NCBI RefSeq assembly: GCF_049310885.1
Contig: NZ_JBMDYO010000003.1
Span: 124,001-188,000 of the forward strand
From: CAYZJV01 sp049310885
GTDB taxonomy: Bacteria; Spirochaetota; Spirochaetia; Sphaerochaetales; Sphaerochaetaceae
Direction: 5' to 3'
Length of the DNA: 64,000 bases
Shown here one piece after another: positions 48,345 to 57,820 of this stretch (position 1 is its first letter; the number at the start of each line of letters is the position of its first letter). The position numbers and the translations under genes were made by a program. The notes under the pieces were generated by a model that saw only the letters and a program-made list of their open reading frames with translations, searched no databases and was not told where the DNA came from.

Positions 48345-49079
48345 ATGCCGAGTATGTCAGATAGCCCGATCACCACAATACTTTTCGATCTCGATGGTAC
48401 GCTCTTACCCATGGATCAAAAAAAATTCATGGAGGCTTATCTCGTTGTCTTTGCTCAAAAATGCAGGGAACTCGAGCTTCCTGTCGAGCGCTCAGTCCAG
48501 GCTCTGAACACTGGTTTCTTAGCGATGCTCTCGAATGATGGTTCAATGTCAAATGAAAAGCGGTTTTGGCAAGTTTTCTCCGAAGCACTTGGAATGGATG
48601 TAGACCATCGCATAGCCGATTTTACTAAGTTTTATTCAGAAGAATTCACTCAACTTAAGGTGGTGTCAAAGGCAACTCCAATCTCACGGAATATTGTCTC
48701 TGAAGTGAGGAGCAAGGGGTATCGTACGGTTCTCGCAACTACTCCGGTATTCCCACGTCCTGGGACGTTGGAACGTATCTCGTGGGCTGGCATGGAGCCC
48801 GATTGGTTCGAATTGATCACCACCTATGAGGATTTTTCCTTTGCCAAGCCGAATCTTGGATATTACGGGGAGATTCTCAACCATATGCAGGTGAGCCCTC
48901 AAGAGTGTCTTATGGTCGGCAACGATGTATCCGAAGATCTTGTTGCCCAGCAGTTGGGAATGCAGGTGTTTTTGGTGACAGATCATCTGATTAACCGTTC
49001 ACAAGGCGATACTTCAGCGTTCATGCAAGGATCTCTTGCTGATTTTTATGAATATTGTAAAACACTGGAGCCTCGATAG
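48345..49079 (+). CDS. HAD superfamily hydrolase
   Basis: About 244 residues. The nucleophile motif ILFDLDGTLLPMD lies near residue 12, motif II is the Thr of TVLATTP (near 128), and the motif III/IV region FAKPNLGYYG plus LMVGNDVSEDL is complete, so a phosphatase with a helical cap is likely. The substrate is unknown. AAAGGG precedes the ATG at 48345; it lies 8 bases after the racemase stop and its end is 19 bases before the MFS start. Confidence 0.9.
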   Translation: MPSMSDSPITTILFDLDGTLLPMDQKKFMEAYLVVFAQKCRELELPVERSVQALNTGFLAMLSNDGSMSNEKRFWQVFSEALGMDVDHRIADFTKFYSEEFTQLKVVSKATPISRNIVSEVRSKGYRTVLATTPVFPRPGTLERISWAGMEPDWFELITTYEDFSFAKPNLGYYGEILNHMQVSPQECLMVGNDVSEDLVAQQLGMQVFLVTDHLINRSQGDTSAFMQGSLADFYEYCKTLEPR

Positions 49080-49098
49080 TTACACAGGGAGGGGGTGG

Positions 49099-50289
49099 AT
49101 GGCCACACTGTTACTCGTGCTCATCTATGTAGCGTTCATAAGCCTTGGCCTGCCAGATGCGTTGTTGGGAGCTGGTTGGCCGGTCATGCAGAGTGATCTT
49201 GGGGTCCCCATAGGATTCGCTGGAATTCTCCAGATGGTTATTGCCGGGGGAACCATCACTTCCAGCCTTTTCTCAGGTCGTATCCTCCGTAGATTCGGGA
49301 CCGGCCTTACTACCGCAGTCAGTGTTGGTATGACTGCATTAGCCCTCTTTGGTTATGCAAGTTCTCCCTCCTTCTTTTGGTTGATATTGGCCGCGATTCC
49401 ACTTGGTTTAGGTGCAGGTTCGGTAGACGCGGGTTTAAACTCGTATGTGGCAGCGCACTATCAAAGCCGACATATGAGTTGGTTGCATAGTTTCTGGGGG
49501 TTGGGGGCATTACTTGGACCTCTTGTCTTGGCTAACTTTCTCTCAAAAGGAATGCCATGGCGGCAAGGATATAGGACAATCGCCTATTTCCAATCGATTT
49601 TGCTGGTGATCTTAGTGATAGCCTTGCCTCTTTGGGCGAAGGTACACGGCCACAAATCGAAGTCCAATGATAGGGATTTGATTCATGCCCACCCTTCGAT
49701 CAGATCCCTGCTCCGTATCAGAGGTGTTTGGTCAGCCATGCTTACCTTTTTCATGTATACAGGAGTCGAAGCGACCATGGGGTTGTGGGGAGGCTCATAC
49801 CTGTTCAATGTAGAGGCCTTAAGTGCAGTGGAGAGCGCTACATGGGTGTCGGTGTTTTATGCAAGTATTACAGCGGGAAGGTTTATCAATGGTTTTGCGA
49901 CATATCGACTTTCGAATCATAGGCTCATACTCATAGGTGAGTTCACCATCCTTATCGGTATTGCGATGATCATCCTTCCTTTTCCACTTGCAGCTACTTT
50001 GGTAGGTTTTGTTCTGGTAGGTCTCGGTTGTGCTCCTATCTTCCCGAGCATGCAACATGCCACACCTGACCATTTCGGAATGGAACATGCTCAAGATCTT
50101 ATTGGATTGCAAATGGCTGCGGCTTACATAGGGACTTTACTTTTACCACCGCTTTTCGGTTTTTTCGCAGAACGATTTTCGCTTGTATTCCTCCCAGCGT
50201 TCCTTGGTTTCTATGTAGTAATCATGTCTATAAGCACAAAACGCTTAAGCAAGATAGACCCAATTCATGTTGATGCTACCAAACGATGA
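49099..50289 (+). CDS. MFS transporter
   Basis: About 396 residues with twelve membrane helices. LPDALLGAGWPVMQSDLGV at helix 1 and the loop RILRRFGTGL correspond to the FucP/YfkF-like sugar group of the major facilitator family. The ATG at 49099 is chosen because AGGGAGGGGG lies just before it, while an earlier in-frame start would be inside the HAD gene. It is the third gene of the racemase operon. The substrate is unknown. Confidence 0.88.
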   Translation: MATLLLVLIYVAFISLGLPDALLGAGWPVMQSDLGVPIGFAGILQMVIAGGTITSSLFSGRILRRFGTGLTTAVSVGMTALALFGYASSPSFFWLILAAIPLGLGAGSVDAGLNSYVAAHYQSRHMSWLHSFWGLGALLGPLVLANFLSKGMPWRQGYRTIAYFQSILLVILVIALPLWAKVHGHKSKSNDRDLIHAHPSIRSLLRIRGVWSAMLTFFMYTGVEATMGLWGGSYLFNVEALSAVESATWVSVFYASITAGRFINGFATYRLSNHRLILIGEFTILIGIAMIILPFPLAATLVGFVLVGLGCAPIFPSMQHATPDHFGMEHAQDLIGLQMAAAYIGTLLLPPLFGFFAERFSLVFLPAFLGFYVVIMSISTKRLSKIDPIHVDATKR

Positions 50290-50459
50290 CAAGGATTGGG
50301 GGATGCTGACATGTAATAAGGAGGGAAGAATTGAGAGGGTAGTCGTGCATCGGCCGTTGCCGACTTGCAGACAGTATGGGAGCAAGAATGGAGGCAGCGA
50401 TAAGCCGATAGCGACGTAGGGAGAGACCTCTCCCATAGGCAATGTTTTCAAAAAAGAAA
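50290..50459. other. intergenic stretch with several dyads
   Basis: No gene is supported here. Visible dyads are TCGGC-CGTT-GCCGA (50350-50363), GGGAGAG-AC-CTCTCCC (50419-50434) and a longer-range pair TATGGGAG with CTCCCATA enclosing GC-rich sequence. It could be a structured RNA or the 3' end of the MFS transcript. Confidence 0.3.
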
Positions 50460-50484
50460 GGAGCCGCTGACAAGCAACGACTCC
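50460..50484 (-). terminator. terminator of tRNA-Ala (GGC)
   Basis: On the minus strand GGAGTCGTTG-CTTGT-CAGCGGCTCC forms a 10-base stem with wobble pairs and is followed by TTTCTTTTTT. It lies 5 bases after the tRNA. Confidence 0.85.
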
Positions 50485-50488
50485 CGAT

Positions 50489-50562
50489 TGGAGGTAAGGG
50501 GAATTGAACCCCTGACCTTTTGAATGCCATTCAAACGCTCTAGCCAACTGAGCTACACCCCC
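50489..50562 (-). tRNA. tRNA-Ala (anticodon GGC)
   Basis: A 74-base cloverleaf on the minus strand: acceptor GGGGGTG/TACCTCC with G3-U70, D arm GCTC-AGTTGGCTA-GAGC, anticodon arm TTTGA-ATGGCAT-TCAAA (GGC), T arm AGGGG-TTCAATT-CCCCT, discriminator A, CCA not encoded. The body is nearly the same as tRNA-Ala at 37901 apart from the anticodon arm. Confidence 0.95.
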
Positions 50563-50780
50563 AAATGCTTTGCCTAGCATACAGATGGAAAAGACTTTAG
50601 TCAAGATTCAAATCGAAAAGATACCCGGGAGAGAGAGGCAAAATGTTTTAACAATAAGTTATTAAAGTAACAAAATGTAAAATTAATAACAAAAACCTCT
50701 TGCATAACATCCCTTGAGACGGTACATTTCCAAAAAAGTAAAACCCAACACACCTTCGCAGGTGCCTTTTGGAGGAGAGC
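50563..50780. other. AT-rich leader region of asd
   Basis: No gene is seen. Very AT-rich sequence (50640-50700) precedes a small hairpin CACCT-TCGC-AGGTG (50751-50764) followed by CCTTTT, directly before the asd ribosome site. The hairpin could attenuate transcription or hide the ribosome site, but it is short. Confidence 0.3.
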
Positions 50781-51797
50781 ATGGAAAAAATCAAAGTCGC
50801 TGTCATCGGTGCCACCGGGGCAGTAGGTCAGGTGTTCATGTGGATGCTCGCGGATCATCCCTGGTTTGAACTTACGTATATTACCGCATCAGCAGCACGG
50901 GTTAACCAAACGTATGGAGAGAGCGTTCATTGGCTTTTGCCTTTTGAGATGCCACACGCGATACGTTCACGTACAATCTTGGAATTTAATGCCGATGCGA
51001 TGAAGAAAGAGGGAGTGAAGATTGTATTTTCCGCCCTTCCCGCGAATGTCGCCGCAGAGGCCGAACCCCTACTGCGTGATATGGGTTTCTTTATATTCTC
51101 AAATGCATCTGCAATGCGATACCATAACAATGTCCCCATTCTCATACCCGAGACCAATCTCGATACCTTACGCCTGATTGAGCAGCAAGGATACCCCGAA
51201 AAAGGTTTTGTAGTTACCAATGCGAACTGTGTCACCACAGGTTTGGCCATGGCAGTCGCACCATTGAGGAAGTTCGGTATAAAAGAACTCTCAGTCTGTA
51301 CCTACCAATCGGTAAGTGGAGCCGGGTATCCAGGCCTTTCTTCATTCGATATTACCGACAACTGCATCCCTTATATCGGTGGAGAAGAGGAGAAGATTGA
51401 GAAGGAGATCAAAAAGATTCTCTCATTCGATCCGATTGTCGATGCCTATTCAGTCCGTGTTCCCGTGATGTTCGGGCACCTCGAGGCTGTATGGCTTACT
51501 CTCGAACAGGATGTCTCGATCGATGATGTGATTAAAACCTGGGATGAGTTTAGAGAAGTTCCCGACCTTCCCTCAACACCGGCCAGACCAGTGCTCTACG
51601 ATGCCGCCAATACATTTCCACAACCCAAGTATGCCTTCTGGGGAACTCCCAATGGTATGGAGGTCTATACTGGGCGGATGAAAAAACGGGGAAACAAGAT
51701 CGGATTCATGCTCCTCGTGAACAATCTGGTCAAAGGCTCTGCGGGTGGTTCAATCCAGAACGCCGAAGCATTTGTCAAAATGTACGGATTACGCTAG
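50781..51797 (+). CDS. asd: aspartate-semialdehyde dehydrogenase
   Basis: About 338 residues, catalysing reduction of aspartyl phosphate in the lysine/threonine/methionine pathway. VAVIGATGAVGQVF is the NADPH motif; the active cysteine lies in NANCVTTGLAMA (near 152). SGAGYPGLSSFDI and VPVMFGHLEAVWL are the later family motifs. The protein is of the archaeal/fungal-like Asd type rather than the E. coli type. The ATG at 50781 has GGAGGAG just before it; an earlier in-frame TTG overlaps that site. Confidence 0.94.
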   Translation: MEKIKVAVIGATGAVGQVFMWMLADHPWFELTYITASAARVNQTYGESVHWLLPFEMPHAIRSRTILEFNADAMKKEGVKIVFSALPANVAAEAEPLLRDMGFFIFSNASAMRYHNNVPILIPETNLDTLRLIEQQGYPEKGFVVTNANCVTTGLAMAVAPLRKFGIKELSVCTYQSVSGAGYPGLSSFDITDNCIPYIGGEEEKIEKEIKKILSFDPIVDAYSVRVPVMFGHLEAVWLTLEQDVSIDDVIKTWDEFREVPDLPSTPARPVLYDAANTFPQPKYAFWGTPNGMEVYTGRMKKRGNKIGFMLLVNNLVKGSAGGSIQNAEAFVKMYGLR

Positions 51798-51826
51798 ACT
51801 GGGAGAATTGATAGGAGATTATTCCC

Positions 51827-52405
51827 ATGAAACGAATTCTGGTAACAGTGATGATTCTGAGCTTCTCGATTTCTGTAGTATCGGCTGGATTGATATCCTT
51901 CGGATTCGGTGCCCACGCCCTCAATACAAACCCTATCGTTGACGATACGGTTGAGATGGGTTCATGGGAGGATTGGAAGATGGGAGGCGAAATACGTCTT
52001 GGTGTCCTTTTCCTGGAGGCAGGAATTAACGGGCAGATGATTGAAAGTGATCGGATGGAGGGTTTGGTAACCGTTGGAACGTCCCTAAGCCTGTTCGATC
52101 TTCTGCACTTGGGTGTGGGTGCCGGTCCTGCTTTCGGTATCGATAATTCGGGTGGTGAAATCGGTTGGTTGCAGATCGGAGCCAATGGAAACGAACAATA
52201 CACCAACGATCTTGGCGAGGTTATCAATGGCGGATTAATTCACTATCGTGCCCATGGCGATCTTAAGATAGGTCGAATTTCCTTTGGATTCACCTATCAG
52301 GTGCCATCGAAAGGGTATACCTTGGACAACAACGATGTATTAGAGATCGGTCCTGATTGGGATGAAGGTCGTATAGGAACCTCACTCCTCTTCTGGCTCT
52401 TCTGA
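51827..52405 (+). CDS. small exported beta-barrel-like protein
   Basis: A 192-residue protein with a signal peptide (MKRILVTVMILSFSISVVSA). The mature part shows alternating strands (EIRLGVLFLEAGI, HLGVGAGPAFGI, FGFTYQV) and ends RIGTSLLFWLF with a C-terminal Phe, as in outer-membrane barrels. The function is unknown. Shine-Dalgarno AGGAGA. Its 3' end overlaps the convergent U32 gene by 24 bases. Confidence 0.75.
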   Translation: MKRILVTVMILSFSISVVSAGLISFGFGAHALNTNPIVDDTVEMGSWEDWKMGGEIRLGVLFLEAGINGQMIESDRMEGLVTVGTSLSLFDLLHLGVGAGPAFGIDNSGGEIGWLQIGANGNEQYTNDLGEVINGGLIHYRAHGDLKIGRISFGFTYQVPSKGYTLDNNDVLEIGPDWDEGRIGTSLLFWLF

Positions 52406-54613
52406 TACCACTGTTAGACAGTTTCTGACATCGACACGATAATTCTTACCACTCTGTTCGATTTTCCAACTGCCATTACGGGGACAACCCTCACATGGCA
52501 GTTTTAATGCATCATAGCGGTAACAAGCTCTACTGATGAATAGAGGAGGGTGGAAATCAGTCCCTACAGGGGTCGATCTGGCAGGCCACAGAGATGTGTC
52601 TTGTGTACTCCTTTCAACCCAACGGTATAATCCTATCGGTTTGGGAACAGACTCGAGGAAGACCTCTACAGCGAGACGATTGGTCATATAGAGGTAGATG
52701 TCGGCAAATGTTTCTATGTGGCTATTTCGTCTTGCCCATTGGATGTGACCGACATTATTCAATCCAACCCGGACGGTAATAGGTAATCGGGCAACCAACT
52801 TATCAAGAGCTACATATAAGGTCTCTTCATTGAAGGTAACCGGTGGTAGTGAAATGTAGGCAATACTTTCGGCAATAGGAAGGATCTCTTCTATCGGCTT
52901 TCCCGTATCTAACAGTCTGTTAGCCTTTTGTACATCTACCCATGGAATCATCGGATCGAAAGGTGATACCAATTTTTTCCTAGGGGGGAGAATTTCGGTA
53001 TGAACAGGCACCTGTGAGGATCTCTCATCTCGCTTTTGTTCGATTATGCTGAGTAGGATGGTATTGAAACGATCGTACCAATCCCTTCGGATATCTTTGA
53101 GACTGGAGAGTGGAAGGAAAACTCGTTCTTCTGAAAAGGTTGTCTGGTTGTCTAGTGTGAGGTTTCCCAATGTTACCAATCCTTCATTCGGAGAACTGAA
53201 AATCTTTTTGAGGTTGGCGATCACATCTTGTGGTCTTTTAGCCTCCTGTACATCGAGAGGATAGGAATATGCTATCTTCTGGTCGAACCAAGCGGGAAGG
53301 CCGAAGGTATGAATCTGTAGAGAATCTGTATACAGGGTAATTTCAATATCGATCGGTAACCTAAAAGGGGAGATCGAGGATTCTTGAAGAGTTTGGACAT
53401 GCAGATCATGCCTTGAAATTCGATAGATGGGATCACCAACTGATGCGGATACTGTATCGGGGACATCAATGGTCACCGTAGTTGGAGCTTCAGCGGAAAA
53501 CATTTTCTTCCCGTCGTAAGCATTGATCGCTTGTAATGCGAAGCGTACTGGCTTGGTAATACCTGTATTGTTTGCCGAAAGCCAAAGGAGACCATCGCGG
53601 ATAGCGATATCACGTTCCAGTCGAAGCTCGATCCTCGTAGGGCTTCCAGGAGAACGACCCGCAGTGACTGTGGCAATCTGTGTGCCTACATGTTCTGGGT
53701 AAGTCGAAGTAACCAAGGATGGGGTGTGTCGGTTTTCTTCGGGAATCTCCTTACCATAGCCAAAGGTCCACCCAGCTCCTGCATAGCGGGAAAATTGTGC
53801 TTCTAGCCGTTCATGTGCTTGTTCGAGTGAAACGGGGTCTGTATTCCCATCTAGAATCATACGGTAGTACTCTGCGGCGAATCGAACATAGGCCGGACCT
53901 TTCATACGCCCTTCCACCTTCAAGGAGTCGATGCCGATATCCCTAAGGCGAACGACCTCCTCCTTTGCTGCAAGGTCAGTCATGGAGAAAAAGTAGCCGT
54001 CTCCTTTAGGATGTGAGAACCAGGTGCGGCATATCTGCGCACATTCTCCGCGATTCGCACTCCGACCGGTAAGATTATGGGATGCCATACACAAGCCAGA
54101 GAATCCATAGCACATGGCTCCATGGATGAATGTCTTTAACTCTACATCGGGACACGAGGTTCTGATGTATTCGATCTCCTTGAAGGTCAGTTCCCGGGAG
54201 AGAACGATTCGTTTGAAGCCCATTTGCTGGAGGGTCCGGACACCCGAGACGGTATGTACCGCCAGTTGGGTGCTGCAGTGAAGTTCCAAGGAAGAAAATT
54301 GTGTCCTAATTAGTCTGGAAAGGCCGAGATCTTGGACAATGATACCATCTGGCTGTATGAGCTCGAGTCTTCTCAACATTTGCACAGTCGTATCGATTTC
54401 GCGATCGTCCAACAGTGTGTTCAAGGTGATATAGATACGTTTGCCAAGTCTAGTTGCTTCGGTTTTTACTTTTGCCAACTCTTCCCAGGTGAAGTTGGTG
54501 GCATGCTTTCTTGCCGAATAGTCTGAAAGTCCCAAGTATACCGCATCGGCACCCCCATCAAAGGCATGGAGGGCTGACTGTAGGCTACCAGCGGGAAGGG
54601 TTAGTTCTGTCAT
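52382..54613 (-). CDS. U32 family peptidase-like protein (tRNA/rRNA hydroxylation type)
   Basis: About 743 residues. The N-terminal barrel has AFDGGADAVYLGL and VQDLGLSRLIRTQF. The U32 signature MCYGFSGLCMASHNLTGRSANRGECAQICR (cited by its ends, near 170-200) gives four cysteines for a [4Fe-4S] cluster. The C-terminal part has another Cys group (LPCEGCPRNG, VRNCLTVV). Members such as TrhP and RlhA hydroxylate RNA, and protease activity is doubtful for most. The start at 54613 has AGAGGT just before it; the longer frame has no ribosome site. Confidence 0.88.
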   Translation of the reverse strand: MTELTLPAGSLQSALHAFDGGADAVYLGLSDYSARKHATNFTWEELAKVKTEATRLGKRIYITLNTLLDDREIDTTVQMLRRLELIQPDGIIVQDLGLSRLIRTQFSSLELHCSTQLAVHTVSGVRTLQQMGFKRIVLSRELTFKEIEYIRTSCPDVELKTFIHGAMCYGFSGLCMASHNLTGRSANRGECAQICRTWFSHPKGDGYFFSMTDLAAKEEVVRLRDIGIDSLKVEGRMKGPAYVRFAAEYYRMILDGNTDPVSLEQAHERLEAQFSRYAGAGWTFGYGKEIPEENRHTPSLVTSTYPEHVGTQIATVTAGRSPGSPTRIELRLERDIAIRDGLLWLSANNTGITKPVRFALQAINAYDGKKMFSAEAPTTVTIDVPDTVSASVGDPIYRISRHDLHVQTLQESSISPFRLPIDIEITLYTDSLQIHTFGLPAWFDQKIAYSYPLDVQEAKRPQDVIANLKKIFSSPNEGLVTLGNLTLDNQTTFSEERVFLPLSSLKDIRRDWYDRFNTILLSIIEQKRDERSSQVPVHTEILPPRKKLVSPFDPMIPWVDVQKANRLLDTGKPIEEILPIAESIAYISLPPVTFNEETLYVALDKLVARLPITVRVGLNNVGHIQWARRNSHIETFADIYLYMTNRLAVEVFLESVPKPIGLYRWVERSTQDTSLWPARSTPVGTDFHPPLFISRACYRYDALKLPCEGCPRNGSWKIEQSGKNYRVDVRNCLTVVSEEPEEE

Positions 54614-54735
54614 AGTACCTCTACTGGGATCCAAGCATCCGTAAGGTTTCCATATGTTTGTCCCCACGCAAAGCATAAAAGAACAAGGGGAAGATGGCAA
54701 TGGTGCAGTATGATGGTGTGGATTACATTAATTAG

Positions 54736-54744
54736 TGATATAAT
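54736..54744 (+). promoter_or_regulatory. extended -10 promoter of pckG
   Basis: TGATATAAT is a perfect extended -10 (TGn-TATAAT) without an obvious -35. It would give a leader of about 128 bases before pckG. A second TATAAT occurs at about 54813. Confidence 0.45.
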
Positions 54745-54878
54745 TGTTCTCTTTTTTTGGAAATTTTTACGGATGGGGGTATGGATGGATTGCCAAAACG
54801 AATAAGTTTCTATAATGTCTTTCCTTGAATATCAAAAGACGCGGACCGCATGCCGTGTACTCTAGAAAGGAGAAATGG

Positions 54879-56732
54879 ATGAAATTACAAGATCTGAAAC
54901 ATGCAGGATTGAAGAAGTGGATCGACGAAGTCGCCGCACTCACCAAGCCGGAAGCAATTGTAATCGCTGATGGAAGCGATGCCCAGTACCAGCAGTTGGT
55001 TGATGAGATGGTTGCCAGTGGACTCGCCACGCCGCTGAATCCCGAAAAGAAACCGGGAAGCATCGCATTCTTCTCCGACCCCTCGGACGTAGCCCGGGTT
55101 GAAAACAGGACCTATATCGCTGCAGCATCAAAAGAGGCTGCCGGTCCTACGAATAACTGGATTGATCCGACAGAATTGAAGAAGACCATGACAGGTCTTT
55201 ATGATGGATGCATGAAGGGAAGGACACTGTATGTGATCCCATTCTCCATGGGCCCTGTTGGTTCAAATATCGCCAAGATTGGTGTAGAACTTACCGATAG
55301 TGCATATGTTGTAACCAATATGATGATCATGACCCGCGTGGGAGAAAAGGTCCTCGATGTCCTTGGCTCCGATGGCGAGTATGTACAATGTCTCCATAGT
55401 GTTGGTAAGCCGTTGGCAGATGGTGAGTCTGATGAAGGCAAGTGGCCTTGCGCTCCCATTGAGCAGAAATACATCTCCCACTTCCCAGAATCCCGTGAGA
55501 TCTGGTCCTATGGATCTGGATACGGTGGAAATGCATTGCTTGGTAAGAAGTGTCTTGCTTTGCGCATAGCTTCGGTATTGGCCAAAGACGAAGGTTGGCT
55601 TGCTGAGCATATGCTTATTCTCAAGATCACCAATCCTGAAGGTGAGGCGAAGTATGTCGCAGCCGCATTCCCCAGTGCTTGTGGAAAGACCAACCTCGCC
55701 ATGCTGGTACCGACCATCCCCGGTTGGAAGGTCGAGACAATTGGAGACGATATCGCTTGGATGAAATTTGGAGCTGATGGCCGCTTGTATGCAATCAATC
55801 CAGAAGCTGGTTTCTTCGGAGTTGCTCCTGGAACATCTCTCGATTCCAATCCTAACGCGATGTACTCATTGGAGAAGAACTCCATCTTTACGAACTGTGC
55901 ACTTACTGAAGATAACGATGTCTGGTGGGAAGGTATTGGTTACGATGCCCCGAGTAAGCTTACCGATTGGAAGGGCAATGAATGGGTCCAGGACAAAGGG
56001 AATAAGGAACAGGCTCCAGCCTCTCACCCCAATGCCCGGTTCACCGCTCCTGCAAGCCAGTGTCCGAGTATTGCTCCAGAGTGGGAAGATCCCAAAGGTG
56101 TCCCCATTGATGCGATTCTCTTTGGTGGCCGTCGTCCCCACACCGTTCCTCTCGTACACCAGGCACGGGATTGGAACCATGGAGTCTTCCTCGGTTCGAT
56201 TGTTGGTTCAGAGATTACTGCTGCTGCACTCGACCTTAAGGCTGGAACCATCCGCCGTGATCCGTTCGCAATGTTGCCTTTCTGTGGTTACCACATGGGA
56301 GAATACTTCGAGCACTGGATCAACCTTGGTAAGACACACGATCAGTCCAAGATGCCCAAGATCTTCTACGTCAACTGGTTCCGCAAGACCGACGATGGAA
56401 AGTGGTTGTGGCCTGGTTTCGGTGAGAACAGCAGAGTACTCAAGTGGGTATTCGAGGCTTGTGCCGGTACAGCGAAGACCCAGGATACAGCAATCGGAAT
56501 CATGCCGACAGCAGATGCCATTGACCGTCCTGAAGGTGTCAGCGAAGACGATATGGCCGAATTGCTCTGCCTCGATCGTGATGGTTGGTTGAAAGAGGTT
56601 GCGGATATCCGTGAGAACCACTATCCTAAGTTTGGTGACAAGCTACCAAAGGAACTCGCCGATATGCTCGATATCATGGAGAATAACCTGAAAGCAGTTG
56701 ATGCTTCTGCATCTTGCGGTAGTTGCTGCTAA
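54879..56732 (+). CDS. pckG: phosphoenolpyruvate carboxykinase (GTP)
   Basis: About 617 residues. GTP-type enzymes interconvert oxaloacetate and PEP; in fermenters they often fix CO2 onto PEP. The kinase P-loop with the reactive cysteine is FPSACGKTNLAM (near 265), followed by GDDIAWMKFG, NPEAGFFGVAPG and FGGRRPHTVPLVHQ (near 415). The ATG at 54879 has AGGAG 7 bases before it. Base use is more regular than in neighbouring genes, suggesting high expression. A strong terminator follows. Confidence 0.97.
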   Translation: MKLQDLKHAGLKKWIDEVAALTKPEAIVIADGSDAQYQQLVDEMVASGLATPLNPEKKPGSIAFFSDPSDVARVENRTYIAAASKEAAGPTNNWIDPTELKKTMTGLYDGCMKGRTLYVIPFSMGPVGSNIAKIGVELTDSAYVVTNMMIMTRVGEKVLDVLGSDGEYVQCLHSVGKPLADGESDEGKWPCAPIEQKYISHFPESREIWSYGSGYGGNALLGKKCLALRIASVLAKDEGWLAEHMLILKITNPEGEAKYVAAAFPSACGKTNLAMLVPTIPGWKVETIGDDIAWMKFGADGRLYAINPEAGFFGVAPGTSLDSNPNAMYSLEKNSIFTNCALTEDNDVWWEGIGYDAPSKLTDWKGNEWVQDKGNKEQAPASHPNARFTAPASQCPSIAPEWEDPKGVPIDAILFGGRRPHTVPLVHQARDWNHGVFLGSIVGSEITAAALDLKAGTIRRDPFAMLPFCGYHMGEYFEHWINLGKTHDQSKMPKIFYVNWFRKTDDGKWLWPGFGENSRVLKWVFEACAGTAKTQDTAIGIMPTADAIDRPEGVSEDDMAELLCLDRDGWLKEVADIRENHYPKFGDKLPKELADMLDIMENNLKAVDASASCGSCC

Positions 56733-56789
56733 TGAATTCGGAAGAAGTGCGGATTTCCGATCAATGATCGGTTTCCGCCCCTTCCCTGC

Positions 56790-56803
56790 CGGAGCATGCT
56801 CCG
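56790..56803. other. perfect 14-base palindrome after pckG
   Basis: CGGAGCATGCTCCG is self-complementary over 14 bases between the pckG stop and its terminator. It could be a 3'-end hairpin or a protein site; nothing decides between these. Confidence 0.3.
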
Positions 56804-56822
56804 TGCAGTTACATATAGATGG

Positions 56823-56856
56823 CCGTCTGGGGTACTTGATACTTCAGGCGGTTTTT
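56823..56856 (+). terminator. pckG terminator
   Basis: CCGTCTG (56823-56829) and CAGGCGG (56845-56851) pair with one G-U, followed by TTTTT. Confidence 0.85.
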
Positions 56857-56876
56857 GTTTGTTCTGGTTATGGTAG

Positions 56877-57806
56877 CTAGTAGTTTCGCTTGGCCTGGAC
56901 TGCTTCGCTTCCTGCCGCTAAGCGTCCCAAGGCATCGATGAGAGGGGTGGGAACTCCCAATTCTCGTCCAAGCTCTGAAGCTCGTACACAAAAGAAGTCA
57001 TTTTCGGTGGTTCGGCCAGCCTCGATATCTTGCAACATGGAGGTTTTTCCATAGTATTCGAGGGATGCGAATATCTTCTGATATTTTTCGATATACGATT
57101 CATCCAATCCCACCACTCCCTTAGCCTTTGCCAGGGCAATGACTTCACGTTGGGTATCAATAATCATGGCTTTGATTGCGGGAATCGATGCACAATCTCC
57201 ATACGTAGCCCTTGTGATAGCGCTGAGTGTGTTTATGCTGACATTCACCATAAACTTAGCCCACAGTTCCCGCTCAATGTTTTCTGGGATTTGGAAAGCA
57301 ATCTTGGCTTGCGTAAATAGGCTTGCCATCTCTTGTAGTCGTTCACTATCCTTATTGTTCTTCTCCCCAAAGTAGATGATCCCTTCTGTAGAAAAATCAA
57401 TCCGTGTTCCTTCTCTTGTGGAATCAAGGGCAGTGGTGAATGCATAAAGAACCTTTTCTTCTCCAAAACGCTGGGCAAGCATGCGTTCACTATCGATACC
57501 ATTGAGCAATGATATGATCGTCGTTTTCGGTCCTACGTGAGACGCGCAGTCCTCTATCGCTTGGGGAAGATGATGGTTTTTTGTCGCAATGATAAGAAGG
57601 TCAGCTGGTTCGACCTGCATGCCAGGCGAGACGAATTGGTAGTCTATATTCGTGCCATTCAGTGATATTTTTGAGCTGGTGTAGCGTTTTAGGCGATCAT
57701 CTCCGACAATAACCCGAACATTCTCATACCCAAGATAATCTGATAGTCGCCAAGCGTAGATTGCCCCTACGGCTCCAATACCGATAACCGATACCTTTTT
57801 TATCAT
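56877..57806 (-). CDS. panE: 2-dehydropantoate 2-reductase family protein
   Basis: A 309-residue NADPH-dependent reductase of pantothenate synthesis. The N-terminal motif VSVIGIGAVGAIYAWRL, the segment IIATKNHHLPQAI (near 70), the catalytic-lysine region ERELWAKFMVNVSINTLSAI (near 185) and the C-terminal KTSMLQDIEAGRTTENDFF match PanE. Several paralogues of unknown substrate exist in this family, so the pathway is likely but not certain. It follows the M20 peptidase gene by 14 bases. Confidence 0.88.
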   Translation of the reverse strand: MIKKVSVIGIGAVGAIYAWRLSDYLGYENVRVIVGDDRLKRYTSSKISLNGTNIDYQFVSPGMQVEPADLLIIATKNHHLPQAIEDCASHVGPKTTIISLLNGIDSERMLAQRFGEEKVLYAFTTALDSTREGTRIDFSTEGIIYFGEKNNKDSERLQEMASLFTQAKIAFQIPENIERELWAKFMVNVSINTLSAITRATYGDCASIPAIKAMIIDTQREVIALAKAKGVVGLDESYIEKYQKIFASLEYYGKTSMLQDIEAGRTTENDFFCVRASELGRELGVPTPLIDALGRLAAGSEAVQAKRNY

Positions 57807-57820
57807 AGAGATGTTTCCTT

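Noticed and set aside
50245..50604. Minus-strand open frames across tRNA-Ala and its surroundings
   Set aside because: They run through the tRNA and its terminator and show no protein family character.
50563..50780. Lysine riboswitch upstream of asd
   Set aside because: The leader is too short and AT-rich, and none of the conserved lysine-riboswitch elements are seen.
55768..56592. A 274-residue plus-strand frame within pckG
   Set aside because: It is out of frame with a highly conserved enzyme and arises from the biased codon use of pckG.
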